Of a stretch of 64,000 nucleotides of DNA, positions 22,701-35,347 are shown in pieces (position 1 is the first letter of the stretch; each line of letters begins with the position of its first letter). The DNA comes from Aphelocoma coerulescens (Eukaryota > Chordata > Aves > Passeriformes > Corvidae). The stretch covers positions 26,159,001 through 26,223,000 of the forward strand of contig NC_091020.1 in the NCBI RefSeq assembly GCF_041296385.1, in the 5' to 3' direction. The translations under genes and the position numbers were made by a program. Under the pieces are notes generated by a model, which saw only the letters and a program-made list of their open reading frames with translations, searched no databases and was not told the origin of the DNA.

Positions 22701-23404
22701 CACTACTGTGTATAGATTGTATCAGCTGAAAAATATGTCAAGATCAGTTTAAGCTTTCTAATTTGATAGAGATCTGCAATTCTATTCACATTGCTTATAT
22801 TTCACTTTCCCTCTTGGAAAGTGTTTGCATATAATGATGATTAAAGACTTAGCTATATGTGGATCTATATCAGTAAGTACAGAGATAGATACAATTTACA
22901 CCAACACAAAGCTGTACATATATTTGGATGAATGTGTCGATTCTCACTTCTGAGCTCTAAGAGAAAATGATGAATGTTAATAAATATTAATGCCAACAGA
23001 GCAGCCTGAAAGAAATCCAAGCTCTCTTTTTCTCTGAGTCTGTTTCCAGTTACTGGGTCCCTCAGATTTCTGAGCTACAGCAGCTCTTGCCTCCCATCTA
23101 GTGTCCAGAGAACTGACTGCCAGACACAGCACCCAGCTTCCCCTGCCCTTCCAGGGGACACAGCACTTCTGCAGAACGCAGCTGATCCAGGATGCTTAAT
23201 TTTGTTCCAGAAATTAAATTAAATTAAGCTAAATTACAATGCCATCTCTTTTAATTACCCCTGGCAGCCCAAGCCTGAAGTACTGCACTCCATGAGATAC
23301 ACTTCATGTAGAGAGGAGCTGCCCTCTCTTTCTTGTGCTACCCAGTAGGAAAAGATTGTTTTGGGGTATTACCCACTCCCCAAATTCCCCCCTCAGGTAC
23401 TTAC

Positions 23405-23551
23405 CAGGAGACAGTGAATGGGATTTCCTCTCAGATCTGTGTGCGGAGCCTGCAACAAACTCCAGTCTCTCCCTTTATTGTAGGTGATGAAAGTTTTCAC
23501 TTGGTTGTCAATCTTCTTGTTAGCCAAGAACATTCCCTTTATCCCTGCTAC
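23405..23551 (-). CDS. SORCS1: SORCS1 coding exon 6 of 14 (VPS10 propeller)
   Basis: This is a 147-nt, 49-codon exon, acceptor ttcctag and donor gtaagt. It encodes VAGIKGMFLANKKIDNQVK, then TFITYNKGRDWSLLQAP and HTDLRGNPIHCLL. TYNKGRDW is an Asp-box-type turn; ANKK and DLRG are family hallmarks; the Cys in HCLL pairs in the family with the Cys at the start of the next exon (PYC), inferred by homology. Phase 0 at both ends. One substitution stands out: Ser follows GRDW where the human protein as I recall it has Arg. Confidence 0.97.
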
Positions 23552-26500
23552 CTAGGAAAAATTGACATGGCTGAAAAATAGATCAAGTCCATACAGGTTC
23601 TGTGCATATCCCTTTTTCTCTGTCAAACCCACCAGGGCTCTGGTGGCTGTGTCAGTGTAGTCGGTGTCAGGGCCAGAACAGCCAATGTACATCAAAGGAA
23701 GGCAACTTGGGGTGCTGGGGAAAAGACAAAGCCATCACAGGTGCAAAGGTGACAAACGGGAAAGAAATCTTGTAATTCAGAATCATCAAGGGAACATGGC
23801 AAGATGTCAACAGCATTATCTGTAAAGTGACAACCTCTCAACTGTGTAGGCATCCTTCCCCCTGAAAGATGAAACATGTACAGGCAATTATTTTTCTCTT
23901 GCACAGCAGCAGCAGGAAACAGCAGCAATTTTGGCTTTGCAAAGAAAACAGCAACACACACACATAAACTTGCAGTTTCTATTCTCATCCAGCCTTCTTC
24001 AGACATGTCATCTAAGGACCTCAATGTGTTTCATAATTATCAGTGTTTCAACAGGATAACTTGGGGGACAGAGGTATTTTTATTACGGTTTTGTATTTTG
24101 AGGAAACCAAAGCACTGGTGACTCAAGCAAGGCCATACAGAATGCCAGTTACAGAGCTGGCAATGAGATCCACATCCTTTTACTTTTTCCTGGTGTTTTA
24201 CCCAACAGTTTAAATCCACAGACCTGCAGGAGGATTTTGCAAAGACATGACGCTAACAGATTCACACTGGAACCAAGCCTAAAAGTATCTTAGTGAGGAG
24301 AAGAAAAAAGTCAACCTCAAACCACAACTCACACTGCAGAATGTTCCCATCTTCTCAGCACACCGAAAATCAATAGCCCAATAGCTGCTGCAGCTTGCGA
24401 ATGAATTTGTTAGGCTGTCATTCTGCAATCTGAGTGCAGCAATAAAAAGGGAAGTGAAATCAGGAGGAGAGGGAAAGTGAGAAACTTCTTGGTTTCCAGC
24501 AAGTCTGTTCAGTCATCCACCTCACCTCTGCTTATGATGTAGAATTAGCAGACAGAATCATTCATCAAGACTTTTTATTCACAGAGATTATTACTTAAAT
24601 GACATTGCATGGCAAACAGTTACACAGCAGATTCAGAGCTTTTTCCAGCTCAACCCATTTAATTATATGGCTGGAGTTGGATGCTGCAGCTGCCAGTGAC
24701 CAGGACCTTACTGCACTTCTAATCACGTGCTGTGAGAGTACTTGTGTACAGTGCTTTGGTACAGTCATTCAAATAGCACCTTCCTGAATTTCATTTGAAG
24801 TTGCATTAAGACTTTGACATGGCTTGCTATAAAGGGCAATAGTCTTTAAATTCAGTAGTTAACTAATTCATTGTTGATATAAGCAGAAGAAAGATAACCT
24901 TTTCAATTTCTCAGCCAGATTGTTTGATCCCACCCAAGTATTCAGGATTTCTTTGCTGTAGTAGAAAGGCACCCTGAAAAGACAAGGGTACTCCTGTCTC
25001 CCAGTGATATTGCATGAATAGACAAGGATGGAAAAATAACATAGTTCTGCCTTTACTACCAGAGGCTACAGCCTATAGTTCCAGTTGTACTTTGCTTTGT
25101 TGCTGTCCCAAAATAGTTCTATTATATAGCTCCTGTGAAATGCTGGCCATAAATGATTAAAGAGCATTTTATATATCAGGCAATAAAAGTGTTCTGAAAT
25201 CCCGTGAATTTCTTCTTTTTATGATTCTAGTCATGGGCTGGGACTCAGAATCCTTTCCTGAGAAAGCAAAGTTATTCTGTTAGTCTTGGACAGCTTTATC
25301 TTCAAAAAAGACTGCACACACCATACATGCTTGTGTACTCTCAGAAGGAAAGGACAGATCTATTGCATACACGCAGCCCTGACACACACACGGAGCTGCT
25401 CAGCCCTGCTGCTCACAGAGTCATAACAGAGAAAGACCCAGGCAAGCAAGTGCATGACCACCAGTGGCCAGAGAGGAAAGCACTCTGTCAGCTCCCACAC
25501 AGGAACTTTAGAATCCTCACCACCCTGAATGCATTGTGTGCAGATACAAATGCCACTCCACAGCTTCAGAAAGATCCATACAAGACACTTGAACACACAA
25601 CTCTAAAGACATTTTTCACTCCCCATCACCACCTTCATACATCAAACATATACTTCTCAGCCAACATACATACTGTTAGAAAAAATTAAGTTCCAGAGTG
25701 ATAGGCATATATACCATAGCTACAGACACACCTCCTCACAGTCTGTTACCACTTCAGTCATGGATTATCACAGGCAGGACTGTCTTGCTGTGGACCATTC
25801 CAACAGAGCCATACTGCATCACTGGGAAGACACAGGAACTAGAAAGGGCACTCAGACCCAGTGGTCAGTGATTTAGCTCTTCCCTTACTTTAGGAGGTGG
25901 TCAATAGGACAGCCTTTTTGGGAACTCAGAGAGACACTGTGAAAGAACTTTTATTTTCTCCTTGTCCCCAGTGCAATTCCCTGCTGAGCAGCATTGAGCA
26001 GATTTATCTTTGATTTAGAATCAATGTAGGAATTACACACACAAACATGCTCACTAAAATGCAACCAGAAGAACTTACTTCTAACACCTGACAAACATGC
26101 ACACAGACACCTGCACATTAAACAGGTGCTTCTCTGGCATCTTCTCTAATGATAATGCTTTTTAAAATATACTGCTGCCACCAGAGAAGGACTCAATTTG
26201 CAATCTCTCCACTTACTTTTAATTTATCTATGAATTTTTTTCCTTCTCTTGCCTTCCTCTCCATTTTCCACTAGATCACTATAACAATCTGACTCAGAGA
26301 ACCATGCTGGCTGGCTCTCTGTTCCCTTCTAGCAAGAACATCAAACTGAAAGGAAGGTTTGTGCCAGGTTCCATGTCAGCCAATATTCCTCCAGTCTAGA
26401 TAATCAGCAGATATGACGTTGTAAGTCTGATTCCATCAATTTCAATCCAGGTTGCTGTGGGGTGTCAGCTGAATAAAACAAAACAAAAGATTTTCTTTAC

Positions 26501-27590
26501 CCCCTGGGATGTAGGACACCTTTACATAATGCAGTAAAGCTGCTTCCCCAGCTGACAGTAATAAGAGGCAACAGTTTTTTCCATGGGCTGCCAGCACTGC
26601 AGAGAGATTAATGGCAAAAGATGTCCAAATGACTGAAATGGCAGTGCCCATCCTCCTCCAGTCCATCTGTGCTGATGTATAACTCTTGGGCTCTCTGGAC
26701 AACGTGGTTTCCAAGTAGAGGGCAGCTGAAGGAAAACTACAGAGCAGAGCTAATATTGAGAGAGCGATGGGGAAATACAGGAAGCATCTTCATCTTCAAA
26801 GGTACTCAGATCTCCCTCATGACCTTTATTCTAAATGGTCAGAAAATACCCTGGAGGAGACCTGAAAACAGAACCTGACCCTCAGAACTGCAGCTGAGGA
26901 CTGAGTTTCTCCTCAGCTGAGTGCTGTCTCCAGGGGGAAAATAGGCAGCAGAGCAAGAGATGTACAAGGGCACATGAAAAGTCCTAGTCTAAGGATGAGT
27001 TGTCATAAAAGACAACACAAATTGGCCTTTTTACAGGTGAGCTTAAGCAGAGCACGCTTGTTCAGAAAAAGGCTCAGGGGTAAAGAGGGCATCAAAACGA
27101 GGTAGGAGTTTCCGTGCTCATGGGATAGCCCAAGAGAACATATATATAAACACCTAAATTCCCAGAATAGTCTAAGCTGAGAAAGGTGACAAGGACAGCT
27201 GAAGATTGCAGTCTCTCCTTAACTTCTAAGAAAAGAGATTAGACTGCCAGAAATGCAACAACAATTGGAAAATGATACTATTATGACTGTTTGGAGCTTT
27301 CAGAGCCATAGAGCCAATATGGGTCCCAGCAGGATTTTGGCTAAGAGACAGAGCTCTTCTTAGCAACTGAATGAACTATTCCACAACTTTTTCCTATGCA
27401 TCAGAGAGCCATGAGCTCATGTGAGAACCTACTGTTGAATACAGCAGTGAATCTAGGGAGGGTAAAACTCTGTGTTTAGTCGTTTGTTGGCTTTTCTATT
27501 CACATGCATATTACGAGACTGATGTGCAAGGAGGAAATGGTACTGGTGAGCTCCTGAGATAGCAGTGGGATGTCTGGAGTTATGACATAC
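23552..27590 (-). other. SORCS1: SORCS1 intron (4.0 kb)
   Basis: No exon is seen. It holds a MIR-like relic at about 24090-24185, short CA-rich stretches near 23944-23965 and 25380-25395, and a stretch at about 24346-24480 that looks less degenerate than its surroundings (several CAAT/GCAAT motifs) and may be a conserved noncoding element; that last point is a guess without an alignment. Confidence 0.85.
24090..24185 (+). repeat. MIR-like SINE relic
   Basis: The motifs ttgaggaaaccaaagcactg, caaggccatacagaatgcca and ttacagagctggcaatgaga appear in MIR order with the usual spacing. It is strongly diverged, so an alignment is needed for the family call. Confidence 0.6.
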
Positions 27591-27770
27591 CTCATAGAGG
27601 TCAATCATCACATTCCCCTCCAGCCCTTGACTACTCTTGACATTTTCCAAGGCCAGGGTGAAGTAGATCCCTCGGGTGTCGGAGATGTACAGATTGTATG
27701 TGTCGTTCTGGTTCCACTCTTGTACAGCTGCAAACACCTGATTCTCATCTGTGCTGATAACATGCATGTC
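27591..27770 (-). CDS. SORCS1: SORCS1 coding exon 5 of 14 (VPS10 propeller; largest exon here)
   Basis: This is a 180-nt, 60-codon exon, acceptor ttccccag and donor gtatgt. It encodes DMHVISTDENQVFAAVQEW, then NQNDTYNLYISDTRGIYFT, then LALENVKSSQGLEGNVMID and LYE. STDENQVFAAV and YNLYISDTRG are among the most conserved stretches of the SorCS and sortilin-type propeller; NDT is an N-glycosylation sequon. Phase 0 at both ends. MID in place of the IIEL version of SORCS3 supports SORCS1. This exon forms the centre of the propeller. Confidence 0.98.
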
Positions 27771-30407
27771 CTGGGGAAAGAAAAGAGAGGCAGGTTACTA
27801 GAGGGAGCTCTGTGCTGCCATTTCCAAGGGCACCAAAGTAATTGGGGAGGAGCAAGGGATATATTTAGGCTGGAGTTAATCGGGAACTAAGTAGACAATA
27901 CTGCTGCATTGTACTGTTGTATTGTCTACAGCCATTGTAAGCAGGTAATTCCATCCAGGAATATTTTACACCACCTCTCTTCTGCCAATTTGCAAAGCAG
28001 TAATTAACTGATGAGGTACTAATTGAACATTTATATTGGCACCACAGCGTTATACAGCAGCACTTTCACTCCCCTTACCAACACCCTCATTTTAATGAAC
28101 ACTTTGTCTGGGGAATAGGGAGGGTTGTTTATTTGTTGTTTTTTTTTTTTTTTCCTTTTGGCACCCGAGTGTTTCCACTCATGACTGTGCAATCACAGAT
28201 ATTAAAAATGTAGGGGTTTAAAAAAAAAAAAAAAGATCATCTGAAACATCTGCGTCTTGCCCAGCATTCAGAAGCCAAATATGCTCAGGATCTGACACAA
28301 GTAGGATGTAATGAGGGAACATCTGCTGTTATCTACTGTTTCTAATGAAAATGTGGGCTGGAGCCAAGGCCCTGGACCATTGTACGAAACAGCACCCCCC
28401 AAGAAATAAAACAGAAAAACAACCCTAATCCTCACTAGATATAAAGAACAGAAATGTAGTTAGATCACTAGCATTATGAGTGAGGTTTTGTTTTACTCTG
28501 TTTGTTCTGTGTGTTACAGCAGGCAGGAAACAATGAAAAGATTGCATAAGTAAAGAAAAAACATGAACTATTAAATCTGATCCCATCTTTGAATGCCTGG
28601 AGAAATTATTGCCCATTTTATTTTATTTTCTATTACAATGGAAAAAGCCACCAAGAGAGAGATTGTTATAATGAAATTCCCAGGTTCTATCTGCCCAGCA
28701 CAAGTACCCTGAGTTCTTTGGTGCCATAAAAATCTGTGGAGGTAGGAAAAGAAATTAAGATTTCTTAGCACCAGGTGATTCCCAGAAGACTCAGCTGTTT
28801 GGTCTGTTTTGGGCAGATATCCCAAAGTTATTCTGCTTCCATGAATCTCAGCCAGGCCTTCTATATGCAAAACTGGGAACTTTATCAGAAAATATACTCT
28901 TTGGAAGCTGATGCTACGTCTCCCTTCTGCTAATAATAGTCTTCAAAAATTCACTGTCTGGTGGCTTTTTAGGGAGGATTAATATTTCCAGATGAGGCAT
29001 TGTAATGTAAAAATAAAAAAATAATATAATGAAGAAATTTGATCTATAAATTTGAAAAGTGGGTTCCCCACTTTTGGAGTTAAGATTCAGAACAGTTGCT
29101 TGTTCATCCAGACCCAGATCTGAATACAGAGTGGATGAATATGCACTTGATTTACTTGCTTCCCTGCACTGGAGAAAATCGTATCCCAGAAGATGGGCTC
29201 GTTTTGTGAAGGAACAGATTGGCTTAATTCCCAAGGCAATATGAAAGGTAATATAAGTCCCACTGACTTCTACTAATTTTGGCTGTGAACAGACATCCTC
29301 TCTCAGCTCCAGCTGTGCCAGTAGGAGTTACAGCCACAGCTGTTTGTCTGTGGCTCCGTATTTCAGACTGTCACCCTGGTTCAATCTGCTGGTAGATCTA
29401 CATCAGCAGGTGTTCCCAGTGTGCTTCAGGCAACATTGGCTAGCACAGCTCTAACCTCAAGTGTTAATTTCTGCATATGTGCATGCATGGGCAGGCCTCT
29501 CCATTTAAACACAGACAGAAATTATAAGTAAAACTTGTTTGGTCTGGTGAATGTACTTTTTCATTATCTTACTATTTCATTCAATATTTTTGTAAAAACT
29601 GGGGGAGAGGGGTAAAAAGATACTTTGATCAACACCAGAGAAATCACAAACGCTGAAGAAGCAAACAGGTTAATTTATTTACTAGATGCTTCCTACATTT
29701 GATCAGAACATGCTGTAAGATGGAAGTCTAAAGAAGATTCCAGTAAGGCTGAACAAATTTAAGCCTAGGGAAGCAGAGACTGAGATTGAATTGGCATAAT
29801 AGATGTAATGCAGAAAGTCAAATAAGATAGCATTCAAACTGTGTGCCTTTGGGGATAAATTAACTTTTCCTCTTAATATGGCTTTGTCCAACCGATGCGG
29901 CAACGAGGCAAAGCTTTGATAGAAAAGAATTAGTATATGGGCATCAAACAGGTCTTGGACCAGCATCAGGAAATTCTTCATTTCCACATTGGGAAAATTA
30001 AAATCAATCAGTGTATCATAGACAGCCTTCACCTTGATATGGCACAAGCTCCTTACAGAGATGGAAGAGGACAGGAATGTGAAGCGAGGCACTTTTCTCA
30101 AACAGTCATCATCAACTTCAGGGGCTCCCCTTGCATCTGTCTACTCTATCTCTACTGAGAGCCTGAGCTTTTTTCTCCCTGTTCCAGAACATACTGGAAG
30201 TACATTAATATGCAGTTCTACTACCTGTCCCTTTTGCCTTTCCAAAGACAACAGTAACATGATGCTGTACATGGGTTTGATCAGGTGTCTACCCAAATGA
30301 CTAAAAGCCAAGGCTTTCTGAACTACTAAACAATTGCCCTTTTTGTATTTGGTCAGGGAACTTTTTTTCCTGGCAAGTTAAATAGTAGGGATGTGTAATG
30401 CCAGTTT

Positions 30408-30545
30408 TATCCTGCCAGCTCAGTAGGTCAGAGCACGGTGCTAGTAACAACAAGGTTGTGGGATCAATGGCCATATGGGCCATTCACTTAAGAGTTGAAC
30501 TTGATGATCCTTGTGGGTCCCTTCCAACTCAGAATATTCTATGAA
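30408..30545 (+). repeat. tRNA-Ile-derived SINE (TguSINE1-like) with CR1-like tail
   Basis: The 5' part resembles tRNA-Ile: AGCTCAGTAGGTCAGAGC is the D-arm, GTGCTAGTAAC the anticodon loop region (AAT changed to AGT), GGTTGTGGGATCAATG the T-arm with a decayed B box, and ATATGGGCCA the acceptor end. It continues directly into a CR1 3' tail (CTTGATGATCCTTGTGGG, CCTTCCAACTC, ATATTCTATGA). This composite is the TguSINE1 architecture described from zebra finch. It is degenerate, inserted opposite to SORCS1, and not a functional tRNA gene. Confidence 0.85.
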
Positions 30546-30634
30546 ATGTCTGTGAAGATGCTGGCTCTTGCCTCTGACTTCTGTGAAATTACTGGGGCTG
30601 TCAGCTCTTTAAAGGTCTGCACTTTATTTATTTA

Positions 30635-30672
30635 TGGTTTTTTTGTTTTTTGTTTTTTGTTTTTTTTTTAAT
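30635..30672. repeat. T-rich TTTTTTG array
   Basis: Runs of five to seven T separated by single G, ending in a longer T run. It is plain low-complexity sequence about 100 bp past the SINE. Confidence 0.75.
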
Positions 30673-32917
30673 TGCTTATTCCATCAGGATTTACACCCTG
30701 TGGTTGAAATGAGGTGATGAATTTAAAACAGAGGTACCACATGCACCCATCCCATCACTATTCAACTCAACACCAGTTAAGACAGGTCTTTTCAGAAGAG
30801 AAATTGCTTGACTTGCTTCAGTATTCTCAAATGTCTGCCCAGCGCACTCGTCTAAACTGGAGTAAATGCACCCTGTGTGATTAGCATGAGTGACACTACA
30901 GTGTGTGACAGAGCCCACATTGTGGTGCTGTGGTACAGAACAGGCAGCATCAACCCACAGATCAATGTCACTGCAACAACTAACAGGTCTCAGTAAAGAC
31001 TATTTACAGGGTTAACACAACCTGTATGCGCATATGCAGGCATCTGCTTGAATGGAACAGAGTTTGAAGTTTATTTAGGCTTTTAATCAAAGTAGCTATG
31101 AGGCTGTTAATGTCAACAAGAATAATATTTTAGCTTGATTTGCTGTAGGCCATCCTGCCTGAGCAACAGCATCACCTGCCAAAGCTTCTTGCCATCACAC
31201 GCCTCCAGTTCAGGAAGAGTGACACACAGAGACAAAAAGCTTGGTTATTTCCATCCTCAGTTCCAGAAGTCACTTAGTACTGTTCACCATATTTGGCCCC
31301 TCTTTCTTAGCTGAAGGAGATAAAAGAATCTGGGCATAAAAGAAGCTGTATGTTCCAATTCCTTGAATAATATAACTCTCTCTGCATTTTTCCTAAAAGT
31401 GACTATCTTGCTTTGATAGCAGCCTCCTAGACAGCCACAGTTCCACTGTAGCTCCTTCCAAGCCAAATGTAGCTCTTCAGTCTTTGAAGATATTCTGAGA
31501 TTGTGACAAAGCATCTTTCTTTGGGTCAAATAACATGAATAGATTGCTCCAATTCCTGTTCTCTCGAACACATTGTAATTAAATTCTAGCTCATTTTCCC
31601 TGGCTCTCCAGTGATCTCTTTGGGAAGGGGGACAAAAAAATAAGTGTGGGCTAAAGGAAACAAGTTTAAAGCAAACAGTGTCTCTACAGATGGTCTGAAC
31701 TGGCTGTAAATTAAAATTTTTATTTGGCTTTTACAATAACCATTCTGAAATGCAAGTCTGTTGCTAAGGGCTCCTTCAAATAACACCTGTTTAAATCTGA
31801 TCTGAATTTACAAAGTAATTTCTCTTGCTTGGGCAGAGCAATCTTATCTTCAAACGCGACTGAAAATTTTGAGGCAGACCACAGGTCTCCTGTGTCAGAC
31901 CTAAGGTCTCATGGCTTCTGGTATGGTCCTCAATGTCCTGCAAGCTGGGTTTCCAGGTGCTGTGAACAGGAGCAAAGGCTTCAACAGCAGAGTAGAGAAT
32001 GTGACGTATCCAAGGGCGAGGTTTCAACTGCAGTCTGTTTATATAAAGGTCACCCAGTCAATCCACTCTAAACAGGTCTGTTGGGTTGAGGAATCAAAGA
32101 TAGCCAGTTGTGAAAGCAGCTGAGTTATCCCTTTGAACATTTCCACCTACAAAATCTGGCGCACCTTCAACTTCTAGGAATCGGCTGACCTTGCACTTTC
32201 ATGTTTTCCCTTCTGACAATCCCTGCTTAGTTTCTGGGAATACATTTGTCTTCTGATGTTAAACCTCATATAGAATCCGTAAGATAATTTGCTACCTTTC
32301 AGCTTAAATCTCATTTAAGACAGACTATATCAAGAATGAAAAGGCAAAAAAAAAAGTCCTCTGTTAAGTACCCATTAGGACCTCAGCTGCAAATTGGTGG
32401 TTTCTTCAAAATGGAGCTAACCTTTTATATAGGTCTTTCAAAAAATTCAGCTTCAGAAGGCAGAAATATCCTTTCAAGCTCCAATGCTAATTCACCATTG
32501 TTAATTAGGCCAGATACAGAGTAGGCACAAAGACATCTTTCTGCTTGGTTCCCATTAAAATCTACTAATGAGGCAAAGCACAAAAAAGCAACCTATACAA
32601 GATAGTGAGAGGAGAGGGGAATTTTAATACAAAAGAAAAAAAAATAGAGAGAGAATCCCCTCCAAAACTTAATTAACTAACCATAAAGAAATGGTAATTG
32701 ACGTGGGCTGTGGTATCTGTCTACATTTCATGCTCATGTCCTTGACTAGCCAAAGTGCTGACTTTTGGTTTTAGTCCTTTCTTGCTTGCAAATGTTCTGT
32801 TAAAGAAGAATGCTGTTTTCACACAGTGCATGTCATCTTGCAGTTCCTTGTGCTGTGATCTGTGCAATCAAAATATCTATAGGTTCAAATGGACATTCTA
32901 GCAGCAGCAACACCTAC

Positions 32918-33007
32918 CTTGGGCAAGGAGTACTTTGGCAGCTTCATCTGTGCAAATGGACTCCTCCTATAAGAAACGTAATAATGTGGTCTTCCTCCTG
33001 ATGTCAA
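32918..33007 (-). CDS. SORCS1: SORCS1 coding exon 4 of 14 (VPS10 propeller; frame-neutral)
   Basis: This is a 90-nt, 30-codon exon between acceptor gttgacat-side tag and donor gtaggt. It encodes LTSGGRPHYYVSYRR then SPFAQMKLPKYSLPK. YYVSYRR and FAQMKLPKY are hallmark SorCS propeller residues. It is phase 0 on both sides, so skipping it would remove 30 residues without a frameshift. The human protein has NAFAQ where this reads SPFAQ (from memory). It sits 2.2 kb after the previous exon and 5.1 kb before the next. Confidence 0.96.
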
Positions 33008-35228
33008 CTAGGAGAGAAGCAGTAAAGTTATCATCAGGTTTTTCTTAATTTTTTTTTCTTTTATTATCAGAAAGAATATCAGACAAAAGCTGTTAAGAGA
33101 AATACCACAGTGTGGTGGCAATGGCTTGAAACTGCAGTGCTGTTACAGCTGAGGAATAAACATTGATCCAACTGGCAGCAGCTGAAAAAGAAAACAAGAG
33201 GAATCCCATTCTCACCAAAGAGAGACAAAGGCTAGAATCTCACGTGGAAACTTGTGAAAAGTGAAGTCTTGACTTCAGCTGGGCCATTATGTCACCTGCT
33301 GATACCACAGCTCTCCTGTGCCTTACCAGAAAGCTCTCTGTTCTTTGCTATCTGCAGAGCTGCCCTGCAGGCTGTTGGTTAGATCAGCAGATTGGCAGAC
33401 ATGAGGCTTGACTTCTATTGCTGCTTCCAGCTTTGGTTCCTGCGTGGCCCTGGATGAGCCACCACAGCATCGTATCTGCTACGAGATCAGCTAAATATTC
33501 ACAGGTATGGAGGGCAGGAGAAACTTGGTTGATTTGGCATTTTTGTGAATCTGACCATATATTTAAGTGCATAAATACTGATGGCAGACCTTGAAAATGC
33601 TGGGTTAGAGCAATGTGAGGTATCATTTTCTACTACCTATTAAAGGAGGGAAAAAGAAAGAAAAAAGCTCTCAATTTTCTCTGGCTTCCAGTACTGCTGA
33701 AGTATAATCAATGTTTGTAAAGTACTTTGAAATCTTGGATGAAAGATACTGAAGAAAAATTATTCCAGGGGATTCTCCATGCAGAACTTTGCTTTAATTG
33801 CTTGATACCTGAGCTTATCAAGACTAAGTGTTTTAAAATGCACAGCAGTAGTTTAAAATGCAAGATATACAGATACATCTGGTTCATACCAGATTAAGTA
33901 AAATAAGCACTATTTCTCATTCTAAAGCTCTTCAGCTTTTTTTTGTAAGGGAACTGGGCAAAAGTTAGGGAAGAAAGGCCAGAAATATTTTTAATGGGAG
34001 AGCGTGAGTTTGTAAATAAAACAAGTTTAGTAGGAAAATAAACTCCCATTCCTTTACCCTAGTGCTTTTGAGCCTACTAATTCCTTCCAAATGGCTTAGT
34101 TGCAGAAAAGCCAGATGGAGATCAAGGAAGGAAGGGAAGGCTAGAGGGAGGGTGTTCATCTATTCTTCCAAGTAAACACAGCCTGGCATAGGGTTATTCC
34201 TCCTTTGAAGAACAGAAGGGATAACACCAGGTCCAGAGTCAGCCAGGATGGCTGAAGAGAAATACTCCAGCTCCTGTGTCACTCAAGCCACAAACACAGT
34301 CATCCTGGAATGAGAGAGCATGGCTAAACAGTGACACACACCCCTGTTTTCCCTGCCACATAAACATTTCCTTTTTGCCCAGACACACGAGGAACAGAAG
34401 CTGTTCCGGAGCGTATGTCCCAGATTTATTTGTGGATTATTTAGACTGGTGTTTATGACTGAGTTCATTAACTGAAGCAAATTAGCAATCAACTAACCCA
34501 ATGTAAAATCTCAATCCTCCCTCTTCCCTCAACTCACAAGCATGCTAAAATATAAACTGTCTGGAAGCCCAGTTTAGTGCTAATGATCTCCAGTTCACCT
34601 CCACATTCCCTACAATTCTGTTGTTATTTTTTTCCTCTTCAGCTGACATTAAATGGACACTGGCAGCAGCCTAATGAAACCCACAGTGGTTCAAATCTAT
34701 TCACCAGCTCTCACCTGGAACTCAGCTTGGCTGAGTACATCCCATCTTCTGCCTTTTCACTATAATCACAACTGAGGCATAACAATACAGCCTGATTACT
34801 CCTTTGGTGCTTTCCCTGACTCCCTCCCTTCTTTCCTATTTCCCTCTCATACTCTACAAAAAGCTTTGGTCTGCTCTGTTGTAATAGCAGATGAGTGACA
34901 CTTCCAGCTGGGGGGTTAAAGCAGTAATTCCAGAGTGCTGATGAGATTGCAGGGAGTGGCACAGAGCACTCCAGCACACGCGGTACATTCTCCAGGCAGG
35001 AACTCTATGGCCCTACAGTGACAAGATACTAGAGCTTAAAGGAACACAGTTAGCATTGTAACAAACTGCTACAATCCATTCCATGCCTTTATGGATCCAG
35101 TGTTGACAGAGTAGTTGCAAGCTAACACACATGCACACACATGCAAAGGAACGCGAGAGAAAATAATAGAATATAGAATAATATAATATGAAGTAATAGA
35201 ATAAATAAGAGAAGAAGGTGTTCTGCAC
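33008..35228 (-). other. SORCS1: SORCS1 intron (2.2 kb)
   Basis: No exon or recognisable transposable element is seen. Directly next to the donor of the preceding exon (plus positions about 35156-35215) is a low-complexity A/T-rich array of AATA/GAATA-type units. A short poly-T run lies near 33049. The rest is plain A/T-rich intronic sequence. Confidence 0.85.
35156..35215. repeat. A/T-rich low-complexity array
   Basis: Irregular repeats of aataatagaat, agaataatat and agtaatagaataaat. It starts about 14 bp inside the intron from the exon donor at 35228. Confidence 0.75.
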
Positions 35229-35347
35229 CTGAACAAAGACATAATCACCCTGGACGATCAGGGAGTTATGGTCTATGTAGCCTGGAAAGGGTTTGCTGCG
35301 AGTGGCTTCACTGCAGTTCTGCATCTTGCAGGTGATGTATTGGGCAT
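35229..35347 (-). CDS. SORCS1: SORCS1 coding exon 3 of 14 (VPS10 propeller)
   Basis: This 119-nt exon has acceptor ctttcag and donor gtgcag. After completing His (C|AT) it encodes AQYITCKMQNCSEATRS, then KPFPGYIDHNSLIVQ and GDYVFVQ. The CKMQNC pair is a conserved cysteine pair of the SorCS propeller, and NCS is an N-glycosylation sequon. FPGYID and SLIVQ are the SorCS1 versions; SORCS3 has FARSID and SLVVQ from memory, which supports the paralogue call. It ends in phase 0. The donor gtgcag is weaker than its neighbours, so alternative use is possible, but no better nearby donor keeps the family alignment. Confidence 0.96.

Larger units (their letters stand above)
16875..23404 (-). other. SORCS1: SORCS1 intron (6.5 kb)
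   Basis: No exon is seen. Noted inside: a perfect 13-bp hairpin (18562-18591), a 13-bp direct repeat right after it (18611-18640), a GC-rich spot with several CpGs (about 18200-18262), a MIR-like relic (about 19578-19702) and an AATTA-unit tract (about 23213-23238). The remainder is plain intronic sequence. Confidence 0.88.
27771..32917 (-). other. SORCS1: SORCS1 intron (5.1 kb) carrying a SINE
   Basis: No exon is seen. The main content is a tRNA-Ile-derived SINE at about 30408-30545 in the orientation opposite to the gene, a nearby T-rich TTTTTTG array (about 30635-30672), a poly-T run (28139-28155) and a poly-A run (28219-28233). Other open frames are unconvincing. Confidence 0.88.

Noticed and set aside
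30408..30482. tRNA-Ile gene
   Set aside because: The head is decayed (anticodon AAT to AGT, B box altered, acceptor stem not paired) and runs into a CR1 tail, so it is a SINE and not a tRNA gene.
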